The notes beneath the pieces are model-generated. The model had not been told where the DNA came from and did no database searches. It worked only from the letters and a program-made list of their open reading frames with translations. A stretch of DNA of 64,000 nt from Choristoneura fumiferana (taxonomy: Eukaryota > Arthropoda > Insecta > Lepidoptera > Tortricidae), in contig NC_133476.1 in the NCBI RefSeq assembly GCF_025370935.1, positions 18,425,047-18,489,046 of the forward strand. The letters are read 5' to 3'. Position numbers and translations under genes: made by a program. How positions within the stretch are numbered: position 1 is the first letter of the stretch; each line of letters starts with the position of its first letter. This document shows positions 12,501 to 23,833 of this stretch, in pieces.

Positions 12501-15500
12501 ACTTATCTGTTAATGTTAATACTGAACCGAAGCTATAGTAGGTACCTAATTGACTCCAAACAAGAGTGCACGGGCGAAAATTATCAACATTATTATAACC
12601 TACTATAAGTTGTTATAAAAAAAGGATCATGCATGAATTTCCTTTCACCATCTTAGAACGTACCTAATCTGCTAATTATTATGAAGTTCGTTGGTCTCTT
12701 GTATGTATTATTGAAACCGTAGACCAAGTACTACATTTAACTGAGAGCAGCTTAACTCTACTCAGCCGTTCTTTAAGAAAACACTTGAAGAGTGTGCGGT
12801 TTTGCGTTCTCTATAGGTACTGAAGCATCATTATACGAGTGCTCTATTAGTTTCTATGACTTAATTCACGGCCAGTTTTTATCAACTTAGTCCGAGGCTC
12901 TGACATCTTACAGGAAGTGGTCAGCACATGTTTCTTGAGTTAACTTAGTCAGCTCGTGATTAATCTCAGATCTCCGTCCACCAGGCTCTGACGTAGACTG
13001 ATTGGCCGAGATGGCGCAATCAAGATGCAGTGAAAAAGACTTCGATTTGCTTGTGAAGAAATAATCGGATGTAATCGATTACCTTCAAGGCTTTAGTGCA
13101 GCATAATAAGCGTCTATAATGGCTTGTAATTAAATTTTGTTGGCTTTTGAAGAGGTCATCTGAGGTGTCCTAGTTTTATGTATATAGTATTTTATGTGAA
13201 TCACTTGAACTCCCGTGACTTGCTGCTAGCTTGCTAAGTAATATAGCTAATTATACTAGTTAGACTGGTTAAAACGGAAATCTAGGTAAGCGGGCAGTGA
13301 TTTAATGAATCGTATCCGTACTTGTCGCAGCGGCCGACGCCAAGACACTCCGAGCGACTTAGCCTCATTAAGCATCGCGTTTAGGTATCAACCTTTTGCA
13401 GACACCGGCGGAACAGGAGCAGTTCTTATTAAAATACCTGAGTAACGTGAGAACCTACGGTAATTTACCTACCTTTAAATCTCTAAAGACAAAAATCTTA
13501 TCACAAAGCCCCAAAACAAATCGAGAAATACAAGCGGAACTTTTTCTTGACGGCCGTCGATATTAATTTGATACGGTGACGAGGTCAAAAGGGCGTGTGA
13601 GATGTTTGAACGTTAATGGATAGCCAAGAATAAACAAGATTTAGTTGCATGATGAGTAAACATGACAATTGGTAAAGCCATTTTGAGGAATATATTACAT
13701 GAAAGTTGTAACATAGGTATGTAACAACATTGCTTTTCTAACAAGTCTCAACCTGTGTTGCGGCATTCAGGTACCTATTTAAAAAGCTACACTCTTGACA
13801 GATTAGTCGTGGTCATTGGTTAACCAGTGGTTGGCGGAGGAGCGAACCTCATGGCAACTTTCTTGGCAACATAACGTAAGTTAGTTTCCCCTTGCCTTCC
13901 ACACCGCAGAGTTGGAATCCAGAGTTCATAGTCGGCAATAAATAGAGAGTGCAGCTGCCCACTCTCGCATCAGGCCTCTTGGTGACATTCTAATATAACA
14001 GCATTTTGAAATATATATAACTGCACATTTAATAAACTATACACCAAGATCACCTTTGAACTTTTGATTAAGAAGAAGCAGCTGCCGTTAACTTAAACTG
14101 TGTTTAAATCAATTCTTCGTGTTGCTATCAACGGATCTGGTTCCAGAAACGCAGTATATTATTGCAGTATGCAGTATTGCGGTTGGGACAGGAATTTCAA
14201 GTGACGTCATTAGAAACCGAACACCACCGGCAATCTAGAGTGGTGTTTATCGGGATGATAACGGTAGAACGGGAGTGAGCCGCACTGATACCAAACGTTT
14301 TAGCGCAGAAATGCAGGTCGACCCATGATAAGAAGGGTAAACCTCAATAACCTATAACATGGATAACTCAGTTAGACTTATTCCATTTATGCTCCAGCTT
14401 TTAGCGTAGGTAACACTTTTGAAAGCGAAGTTGCATAGGAAAAGTTAGATATTTCTTTAGTCATCTCCAGCCTGAACACGTCCCACTGCTGGGCACAAGT
14501 CTCTTCTCAGTTTGAGAGAGCTTAGACTAACTGTTCCCATGTGGACCTGATGCGGATAGGAAACATCTTTAATTCTATTTCGTTACTATCTAGTTGGTAC
14601 CTATTTTTACCCGACTGCCCGAAGGAGGGTTATTTGTTAAAGCTGTTAAATGCATAAATGATTTGCAAGGAGATTTAAACGTAATATGCAACATATGCAT
14701 TCATGTTAGCGCAACTTGCGACACCAGAATTTCGTTTACGATGCAGTTAATAATGTCAACGGTAAACAGGTTCTGCCATTAGCACACATTCGTATTGTTC
14801 AGTCATAACACGAATTAACCTAATAAATTATAAATTGTCAACTTCCGTGTGCCACCAATAGACGAGGCAGTAAACACTCGTTGGTACACAAAACGTTTTG
14901 GGTAATAGTAATGGGAGACTGGTCCCTTTGGCTTTGGTTTTTAGTCGTTTTGTTCCCGGGGTCGCATCGCATTCCCGCGCGGGCGCAGGCAGCGCCAACC
15001 GTCGCTGCTTCAATTATTCACTGCATCTTCTACGTCAGGTCGCTTTGTGGCTTCACAAATTATAATTCGGAAAAGGGTCACCGAATTCAGGACTTACACA
15101 CTGGAAAAGTTTGGTTCTGTATTTTTGAAGTGCGCCAAACTTGGCGGGAAAGTTTTTGAGTCATAAATTTGTGGTTTCAAAGGTCTAAAAGTTGTACAAC
15201 TGTTTAAAAATAACTGCTACTATGAAGGAAATGCCGGTGAAAAGTAAAAGAATAACACAAAATAAGACAGAATTAAAACTAATCTTATTATCACATAAGA
15301 TAAAGTAGCTGTCAAAAGAACGCCTTACTAACCGTATGGCTCGGCGCAGTCGCTCACAATCCAAGCTGCATTTTAACCTCAAAAGCACGTAAAGCACGAT
15401 CACGACACTAGAAGGTCACGGTTATGTTACGTTGCATAACATCACATAGCCTCAACACCGGCAATTGCATGGGATTTACTAAAAACAATACACGAGCGAG

Positions 15501-15690
15501 GATACTGTTATCATAAACACACTGCACAGTTCGATGCACGAATATCCAACGAACTAATCAAGTAGCCGCTTGAGAGTCGATCAAATGGCATATTTGTTCT
15601 GATATTTACATACAACAAGCACCAGCGTTGACTCGAAGTCATGAGTTGTATGCAGTTTACGATAAAACATGTCACAGCCGTGCAGTGCAC
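9540..15690. other. intergenic DNA, no convincing gene
   Basis: Holds a SINE-3 fragment at 10430-10472 (B-box-like gggaatcgaacccaggtcct, minus) and a SINE-1 end fragment at 14458-14530 (minus). Open frames such as 11324-11530 have no domain, splice support or repeat in the window. Everything else is AT-rich and unrecognised. Confidence 0.45.
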
Positions 15691-15709
15691 TCCGTCTGAC
15701 ACGACGAAT

Positions 15710-15760
15710 ATGGCGGATGAATTTGAACTACGCCTGCGCCGGCCGACCGCTGCGAGCCAG
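15710..15760 (+). other. possible first coding exon (weak)
   Basis: In a short GC-rich patch, ATGG opens 17 codons, MADEFELRLRRPTAASQ, ending at CAG|gtagca. Composition and the donor are exon-like, but I found no downstream exon and recognise no protein. The donor is not strong. It could equally be chance in a GC-rich regulatory patch. Confidence 0.2.
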
Positions 15761-15788
15761 GTAGCAAAAAAAAATACAGCCGCACCGA

Positions 15789-15802
15789 GCGCCATCTAGC
15801 GG
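15789..15802 (-). promoter_or_regulatory. CTCF-like motif
   Basis: On the minus strand the text is CCGCTAGATGGCGC. It differs from the CTCF core CCASYAGRKGGCRS only at position 3. It lies beside the GC-rich patch at 15700-15830, downstream of the scarlet 3' end. Binding is inferred. Confidence 0.35.
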
Positions 15803-16526
15803 CGAGGGCCTGAACTTGAAGCCAGTTCTCGTTTCTATGTAGTGCCTCAACTTAGTTGGGAGTTCAGATGGCGACTGTAACCTGCCTTGCAAGACAAAGG
15901 CAGCTAGCATCTCGCTTTGGCTATCTGTTTATACGTGTTTATACCTAACATGTGGTAGGTATGAATATACATGGGGAGGACTTAGCAGGCAATGATCTGT
16001 CATTAGCATCATTCAGCTCATTTTCTTATTTTATAAGCCTCGCTGGGTACCAAATATCAATAATTAACTCAGTTCCTACAGTTATCTCAAGGCCGTGTAC
16101 ACTAACTGCAAAGATATAGCTAGGTACCTAACTCGCTTTTACATTCCAAAATGTTCACTCCACGCCACTTCCAAATAGCCTGTCATTTTAGTACTAAACG
16201 CCACACATTAAATTTATGATAATTCTCTGACTTCTACCTTTGTGAAATTGAGCATACAGTTCCTATAAATATTCAGCTTCAAAAGTATCAAATGCTCTTT
16301 TCCTTTGTAGCATTAAGGCCGCTCGCCCATGGGACTTTTTGTAGCGATGCAGTAGCGATGCTGTCGCTCGTTCGCATAGATACAGTCGCGATGCGGTCGC
16401 TAGCTGTGTACATAACCACGATTCAATCGCGATGCAAACGCGCTACTGTCGCGCTTCACCCTCCCTCCGTTCTGTCCACGATGTCGTCCGAAACCGTCGC
16501 GCTCGCGCGTTTGCATCGATACAGCA

Positions 16527-16652
16527 GGGCTACTTCGAAACTCGAAACTCGAAGTTCGTGTCGTGCGGTCCCTCTGAAACTTATACAATTTAATACGAGA
16601 GCGAGAGGGACCGCACGACACGAACTTCGAGTTTCGAGTTTCGGAGTAGCCC
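16527..16652. mobile_element. palindromic MITE P, copy 3 (best palindrome)
   Basis: GGGCTACTTCGAAACTCGAA at the left and the inverse TTCGAGTTTCGGAGTAGCCC at the right. The interior arms (cgtgtcgtgcggtccctct and the inverse) pair almost perfectly. It sits inside a GC-rich patch full of GCGATG and TCGCGAC words (16330-16790). Confidence 0.8.
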
Positions 16653-17020
16653 TGCAGTCGCGACAGTAGCGCGTTAGTAGCGCGTTGGGACCGCTTCTGT
16701 AGTGCTTTGCCAATGCGACTAACGCGCGTTAGCAGCGATGATGTCGAGCATTTACAAAACGCGCGACAGCATCGCTTTAAAAAGTCGCCGTGGGTGAAGA
16801 CACTGACTAATCTGTTAATTTCGCACCATCTAATAAATAGGTGACTATAAAGTGACAAGGTACAAAAAGTGTCAAGATTATTTTGCCGTTGGCTCCGTTT
16901 ACTTCCTGATATTGAGTATACCCAAACTTTATCATATGCGTGATAGACCACACACTAATTAAATTTCATTGTCTTCCTGATATGTATTTCAAAATCAAAC
17001 CACCATGTCACCATCATTTT

Positions 17021-17026
17021 TTTATT
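17021..17026 (-). terminator. candidate scarlet poly(A) signal
   Basis: AATAAA on the minus strand about 111 nt beyond the scarlet stop. It is the first canonical signal after the TAG, so it is a plausible 3' end. No transcript evidence is available here. Confidence 0.5.
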
Positions 17027-17136
17027 CAATATATTATTATGTACGTCACACAATTATTGAAGTTAAAGTTATTAATAGACACCATTAAAAACAAAACAAC
17101 AGACAGTCAACACGAAACATCCGATATCCTCAGTTA

Positions 17137-17309
17137 CTATTTTCTTCTAGTCCTGTGTCGTAGCGCCAGTAATGCGAGAAGGTGGAAGGCGATATAGAGG
17201 ATCCCTAAGGCGGTCACATCAGACCAGAAGCGACTGCTGGTGAAATCATAGACGCTTAAAACTTCGTCTCCCGTGCTGAGGCATGGTGCCCCGCCCTCTG
17301 GGACACAAG
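17137..17309 (-). CDS. st: scarlet exon 14 (C-terminus and stop)
   Basis: The acceptor is tttcag|CTTGTG. It completes a Thr codon and encodes CVPEGGAPCLSTGDEVLSVY, a last helix (ALGILYIAFHLLALLALR) and the tail HRTRRK, then TAG at 17139-17137. The Cys pair and the length match the C-terminus of insect Scarlet. Confidence 0.94.
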
Positions 17310-20300
17310 CTGAAACAAAAAAAGTATTTAAAATCAGTCATTATTATTAGGTTGCCTGGAAGAGATCGCTCTGAATCGCCTATTGTTTACCACAGAAAAT
17401 CTCTGTATACCAGTGTTTTCTGTACTGCTAGTAAACAGTGTTGGTGTGAGATAAAGAGTTATTGTATTGTATTGTATTATTATTATTAGCCTATTATTAT
17501 ACTACCACTGCTACACAATTTAAAACAACTGACAAAATATTGATATTGTTTTAACTACCGTCAGACTCGGTTGTTTAAAAGTTTACTACCCACCCGCTTG
17601 CACAAAAAAAACCTTTTACGGGTAACTACCGCCTCAAAATAATATTCACCTGCCTGTTATAATAAGTATGGCTGTAATGTAAATATTATTTTTAATAATT
17701 TATTAACGACACATTTGTCAACCACAATATATAAAAATGCCTAGAAATCATTAGCGAGGTGCTCAGTCAAACTAATCCAACTTGCTGAAATATTCCAGCT
17801 TAATTAAATAAAATTATTAAATATCATGGGACAAATTGAAGCCGTGGTGGCAGAGTGGTTTGACCTATGGCCTCTCAAGCATAGGTTCGTGGGTTCAAAC
17901 CCCGTCTCGCACCTCTGAGTTTTTCGAAATTCATGTGCGGAATTATATTTGAAATTTACCACGAGCTTTACGGTGCAGGAAAACATCGTGAGGAAACCTG
18001 CACAAACCTGCGAAGCAATTCAATGGTGTGTGTGAAGTTCCCAATCCACACTGGGCCCGCGTGGGAACTACTGCCCAAGCCCTCTCATTCTGAGGGGAGG
18101 CCTGTGCCCTGCAGTGGGACGTATATGGGCTGGGATGATGATGATGATGGGACAAATGACACCAATTGACCTAGTACCGAACCTAAGTAAAGCTTGTACC
18201 TACTCGAACTATGGGTACTAAATATTTAGTCAACGAATAAACATACTTATAAAGATAAATACATACTTAAATATCCTTAAACGAGCAATTCTTGTATATA
18301 TATTAAGGGGATCTCGTAAACGGCTCCAATCCAACGGTTTCGATGAAATTTGGTATGTAGGGGTTTTCTGGGATGAAAAATCGATGTATCTTGGTCTTAT
18401 CTCTGGGAAAACGATTGTTACCGAGTTTTACCCCGAGCAAAGCTCAGTCGCCCAGATACTACATATTAAACGGCCAAGACCCGAGAATAAACATTCGTAT
18501 ATTCATACACATAACTGCCCTGGCCGGCGATCGAACCCGGGACCTCAAACTTCATAGTCAGGTTCTCTAACCACTTGGCTATCCGGTCGGCAGAGCTCTT
18601 CAGACAGATGTTTATGCCTTGGGACCGAAGTTCAAAACAAAGACCAAATTTTATAACAGTTTGTGTATTCTATATAATGGTTCACCGATTATACCTAATT
18701 AACTTCTAATACAATAACGTATAAATAGGTAAGTACCTACTATTGTAAGGCTTGGGTACTCAGTGGAGTTTACAATGACAAAAAAATCGGCGACAACTAG
18801 ACTGAGATTATAACAAATTCTTGACTTCAATGGGCCTTTGAATACCCCACATCTTTGCCCAAACTACCTGCCTGGCCCCTTTTTATTTCACTGGGAATTC
18901 CCAAAATATAGCGCCATGTTACCTGATGACGCTGTTTAGTAAAAAATAAACAAACCATTATGGAGGTGTCTTTCAAAATAGGCTGATAAGTTTTTGTTAT
19001 AAGTGTGAAGTAATTTGTTTTGAAGATAAGGACTTCACTCTATCACTGTCCAGAAAGAAAGACCGTATACGCAATGAACAAAGAATACTGGTAAGAGCCT
19101 TATCACACTTGCGATTTGCGAGCGAGTTGAAAGCGAGGCATTCGCTGCGAGCGTGTAACGGTTTCGCCGCGAGTGCGAAACGATGCTGTGTTCCCACTAG
19201 TTCCATTGGAAGTACTATAATAGAGTTTTATAATAGTACCTACTGCCAATAGAACTAGTGGGAACACATCGCACATCGCGAGCGACGAGCCGGGACGCCA
19301 TATTGGTTATGGTCAACGTCATAAATACGTGATCACTTTTGTACCTTGTCACTTTAAGGTCATGTTTGAAAACTCATACTAACATGTGTAACGCCTGAAT
19401 GCGACAAGGTACAGAGATGATCACTTATTTATGACGTTGACTGTACGTAGCGAATTCGTTACGCGCTCGCGACGAATTCGTTACGCGCTCGGAGCGAACT
19501 CGCTGCGCGCTCGCCTCGCTTTCAACTCGCTCACAAATCACAGGTGTAGTAAGGCCCTAACGCGTATTCGTTGTCGAACAATAGGTACCTATTTTAACCC
19601 CCGATTCAAAAAGAGGGATGTTATTAGTTTGACGTCAATGTCTGTCAGTCTGTCTTTCTGTGGCATCGTAGCTGTCAAACTGACAGACCGATTTCGGGTC
19701 GGGCCCGGCTCCCACCTTCTCTCGCATCTTCTGTTTTACGGAATTTCGACCGCTTATTTTCTCAACCTCGTATCTACCCGAGTTTTATACAACAAATTAA
19801 CACTCTATCGTACCTAACATAAAGATGATTCTAAAACAATTTAATGTGATTAGATTATGAGGTTGAGAAAGTAAGCGGTCGAAATATTAATCATGAACTT
19901 TTGGCTAACGACTATGTCGTGAGGAAACCGGGGTGTGCAAAAGAAATTCAATGTTGTGTGTGAAGTTCCCAATCACTGGGCCCGCATGGAAACTACGGCC
20001 TAAGCCATCTTATTCTAAAAGAACGCCTGTGGCCTGCAGTCTGACGTACAGTCGCCTTCATTCTTTTTTTTTTCGGACGGACTGTTGCTGTTAGCCTCAG
20101 ACGGCTTTTACAGCTTACCGGAGAGAGGGCGAGCAACCAGATGGGCTGCTCAGCAAGTGGGTGGTTTAAACTTAGCATGCCAAAGGGTGCTCCTCTTGAG
20201 CCGACTTCGGACTTTGGACGCTAAGGGAGAGTTGCAAGCAATCGGATTATCTGCCACAGTTGAGCGTGCAAAAATATCTGACACGCCCTACGCACGCTCG

Positions 20301-23300
20301 TTGTATCAGTTGTTGGCGCTGGTGAGTGTGGGGTACGGTAGTGATCGTTATCAACGTGCACTTCTTGTAGTAAAGTATGGTTGACAAAAAAAAACTAAAT
20401 AGGTACACAAGTTTTTTAAACTTATAAAATATATTTCACGAATTATGAGATTTATATACATATTTGTAATAATTTATCGAAATTATACTGAATAAATGAC
20501 TTAAATTTGTTCAATAGATTTAGCTGTCAGTCGTTCACGTCGATTAAAAAACCAAAAAACGTTTTAAATAACTAATTGACCTTTCTACGTTAACAGAAGT
20601 CACAGGAAGTTAATTTAAGTAGATATTTAATAATTAGTAAATAAATTAATGTCATTAGACGTATATAATTTTAACCGTAAGGTTTTGTACCGTAAAGAGT
20701 TATATCTAGAGGTGTAATCCTAAGAAGGTAAGAATTAAGGTATTTATTTTATTCTTAAAGAACAAAAGAGAATATTCAAATGTATTTGTTTTTTCTGCCT
20801 TTGCTACGAAAAGTGCACGTTGATAACGATCACTATACGAGTAAATAGGGTGAGAATGATGATGCCATTATTTTTTCCCCTTACTTATGTTGTTCACGCC
20901 GTCCCACTGTAGGATGCTCATTGCCTCGTTGGAGTACATCAGCCAGGAGATGTACCGGATCCAAGATATGTACTTCGGTATGGTACTGGAACACAAAGTA
21001 AATTAACTTTAAATAAATAAATAAATGCTGAGCTGGCAACGTTGCATTTCATTAAAATTCGTTGCATACTCTTTAAAAACGAACAAATGTTTATTAACGG
21101 TTTTTAAAGAAAACAAAAGTCTATCACGCATCATTATTAGAGTAGACACATTAACCTATATATTAAGAAGAGTTCTATCAGACCATATTTTTAATTTTCG
21201 TTCAATTTTTATGGAATGATCGAGAAAATCTAACAAAAATGCAATGTTGCCAGCTCAGCAGGTATAAACGCTCTTGGTTTGACATTCTCAGCGCGTTAAT
21301 AAAAAGCGCCGTACCTATATGTATCCATAGCCAGTCATACAAAAGGCTTTGTACATGTTATTGAAGACAAGTCAAAATTGAAGTATTTACCTTAATCTAA
21401 TGAAAATTCCGGAAGTCATCATGAGGGCGTAGTCAAAAGGCACGAGGTAGGCAATGGCGACTGGCATCGATCCAAAAGCGCAGGAGAAAAAAGATCCTGG
21501 AATAATTAATATGGGTAATTTTTTAACTGCTTCTACGGGGGTAATCCATCATTTTACCGAAAATTGTTTCATCGATTATCGTTTCCCATAACCCTATTCG
21601 CAGAATTTTGTTATATCTTAGGAATCATTCATCGAGCTTCGTTTCATCGCTCATACAATTGCTCGAATTACCTTTTACACAAGAATCAACTCATCGAATT
21701 TTACTTCATCATTTTATTTTTATATCGACATAGTCGTTCATCGAATCGCCTTTACTATAATTTTGGTTCATCGTAAGTTCCAGTTCCTAAAATTCTAATA
21801 ACACAGAAAATCGTTTCACCAGTGTTACTTGATAATACGTTTCTATGACAATACATTTCATCGAAACACGAATTTAATATTAGATGGTATAATGCAAAAA
21901 AAAAACATTTTTTTTTCAAACATTTTTCAAACAACAAAACTCGCGAGCGAGCAAGAAATATCATTTAATATGACCGCAATATATTTTCTAAACGTGCTGC
22001 AATAATAGCAAATGCATCGTTCGATGAAACGTGACCGCGATGAAACATAGTTCGTGGCAATAATAATATAAGGACGTACCGTCTGTGAATCATATTTCGA
22101 TAATTTGATACTTTTAATAACTGATAATTCTATGACAGGTAAATTAGATGAATCGTTACGCTAGGATTTGAGACAGATTCGAAACGGTTTACGATGAAAA
22201 GTTGTTCGATTATATAAAAAAGTAATGAATTGAAGATTATGTGATTAGAAAAAAAGGTAATGAAATTCGTGGAGTTTTCGATGAAATGAAAATCAACGTA
22301 ACAAATTTAATGATAGCTACTCTTCTACGGGACTTGTTTATAAGGCGTAAGTAAAGTTCCCAATCCACACTGGGCACGCGTGGCCAGCCAAATCTCTCAT
22401 TTTGAGAGACCTGTGCCCTGATGATCAGCGGGACGTATAAAGGTGGTGCTTAGGTACTGTAATAAATAATAGACTGGTGCTTGTGGCAAAACAAAGACAC
22501 CTCATCCCAATCTAATACGTCCCACTATGCGGGCTTGGGCCTTAGTTCCCACGCGGGCCCAGTGCGGATTGGGAACTTCACACACACGATTGAATTACTT
22601 CGCAGGTTTGTGTAAGATTTATCACGATGTTTTCTTTCACAGTAAAGCTCGTGGTCAATTTCAAATGTAACCTAATGCAGGATATTCCTAAAAATTCTGA
22701 GGTAAAGGTTCAGTCTCAACTTCAGGGTCAGAAGCACATAATTTTGAGTAAGTATTTACACAAATCACACGGGCCACAAATAGCCCACATTAAGTACGTG
22801 AAACAGAAAAGCGTACTGAAAGGTGGTATTGATGGAATCATTAAATTTTATGATTCCATCAATCATTTTTTCTTTCTTTTCTATCTCCACTCTAGTTCAG
22901 TGCGCTAAAGGTTAATTGTCACCTTTCGACAGAACTCAAGCTGTAGCTACTGCACCATTATGTCTTTTTTCAGTGTTCCAAAGCAAAAGACGAGCGTGTA
23001 CTAACCACAAGCGATTGCGACATTCAGCACGAGGATGGCGATGAAGACGGTAAGCCCAAAGGCATACGCCGTGGCCCGCAGCCCGGCGATCCAGTACACC
23101 ACTAGTGTGAACAGCGCCGGTTCCACCACGAGCCCAGGGAACTACAAGTCGAAAGAAAAATCAGCAAACAGGGATGAACCAAACATTGTTTAGGCACTCT
23201 TTCCTAAAGATAATACAGTTTATTATACGTTAATGATTCTTCAAAACTACCAAAGTCCTGCACGTTGCAAAATAAATTGCGGGCAACAGTTAATTAGGTT

Positions 23301-23798
23301 TTTATACTTTCTTTTAAGGATTATAAGGTAAGTGTGAATAAAAATGTTGAATGTGGGAGACAAAAAAGGACATTCCATGATCAGATAGGGGGTGTCTTAA
23401 AGAAAGGTAAGGTCAAGAGTACCCGAAATCGGCGAGCATGTTTGAAAAGACAAATGAGTGTTGGTGAAGCGAAAGATGCATTGTCAGGATCGTAGCAGGT
23501 GGAAACAAATAGTCTCTGCCTACCCTTTCATTGGAAAAGAGGCGTGTCTGTATGTAGGTATATATTTTAAATAACACATAAGAAAAAGAGTTTGACTGCC
23601 TGTCTTATTAAAGCTCAGCCCTACATTTCGACTTAATATTTTGCAAATTGATACTAGAGACCTTATTGTCTAACACCACTTCTTTCTGTCACAGGGTTAA
23701 CGGTGACGGTAGGTATAAGAGGTGGTGATTACGATCGCGAACGTCCACAGAAAATAGGGTAAGTAATAACTTAGGTACCCTATTTTCTGTGTGGGTTG

Positions 23799-23833
<35 letters not shown>

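Larger units (their letters stand above)
17806..18595 (-). mobile_element. SINE-2 copy A, split by two later insertions
   Basis: On the minus strand the head (about 18592 down to 18520) is tRNA-like, with ggttagagaacctgacta and a B-box-like cccgggttcgatcg. The tail ends tgtcccatgatatttaataa. SINE-1 and repeat C interrupt it. The unbroken relative at 61755-62023 shows the original order. Confidence 0.75.

Noticed and set aside
16400..16951. 183-residue minus-strand ORF
   Set aside because: It is open because of the GC-rich patch and the palindromic MITE P. The strand-symmetric palindrome gives similar frames on both strands.
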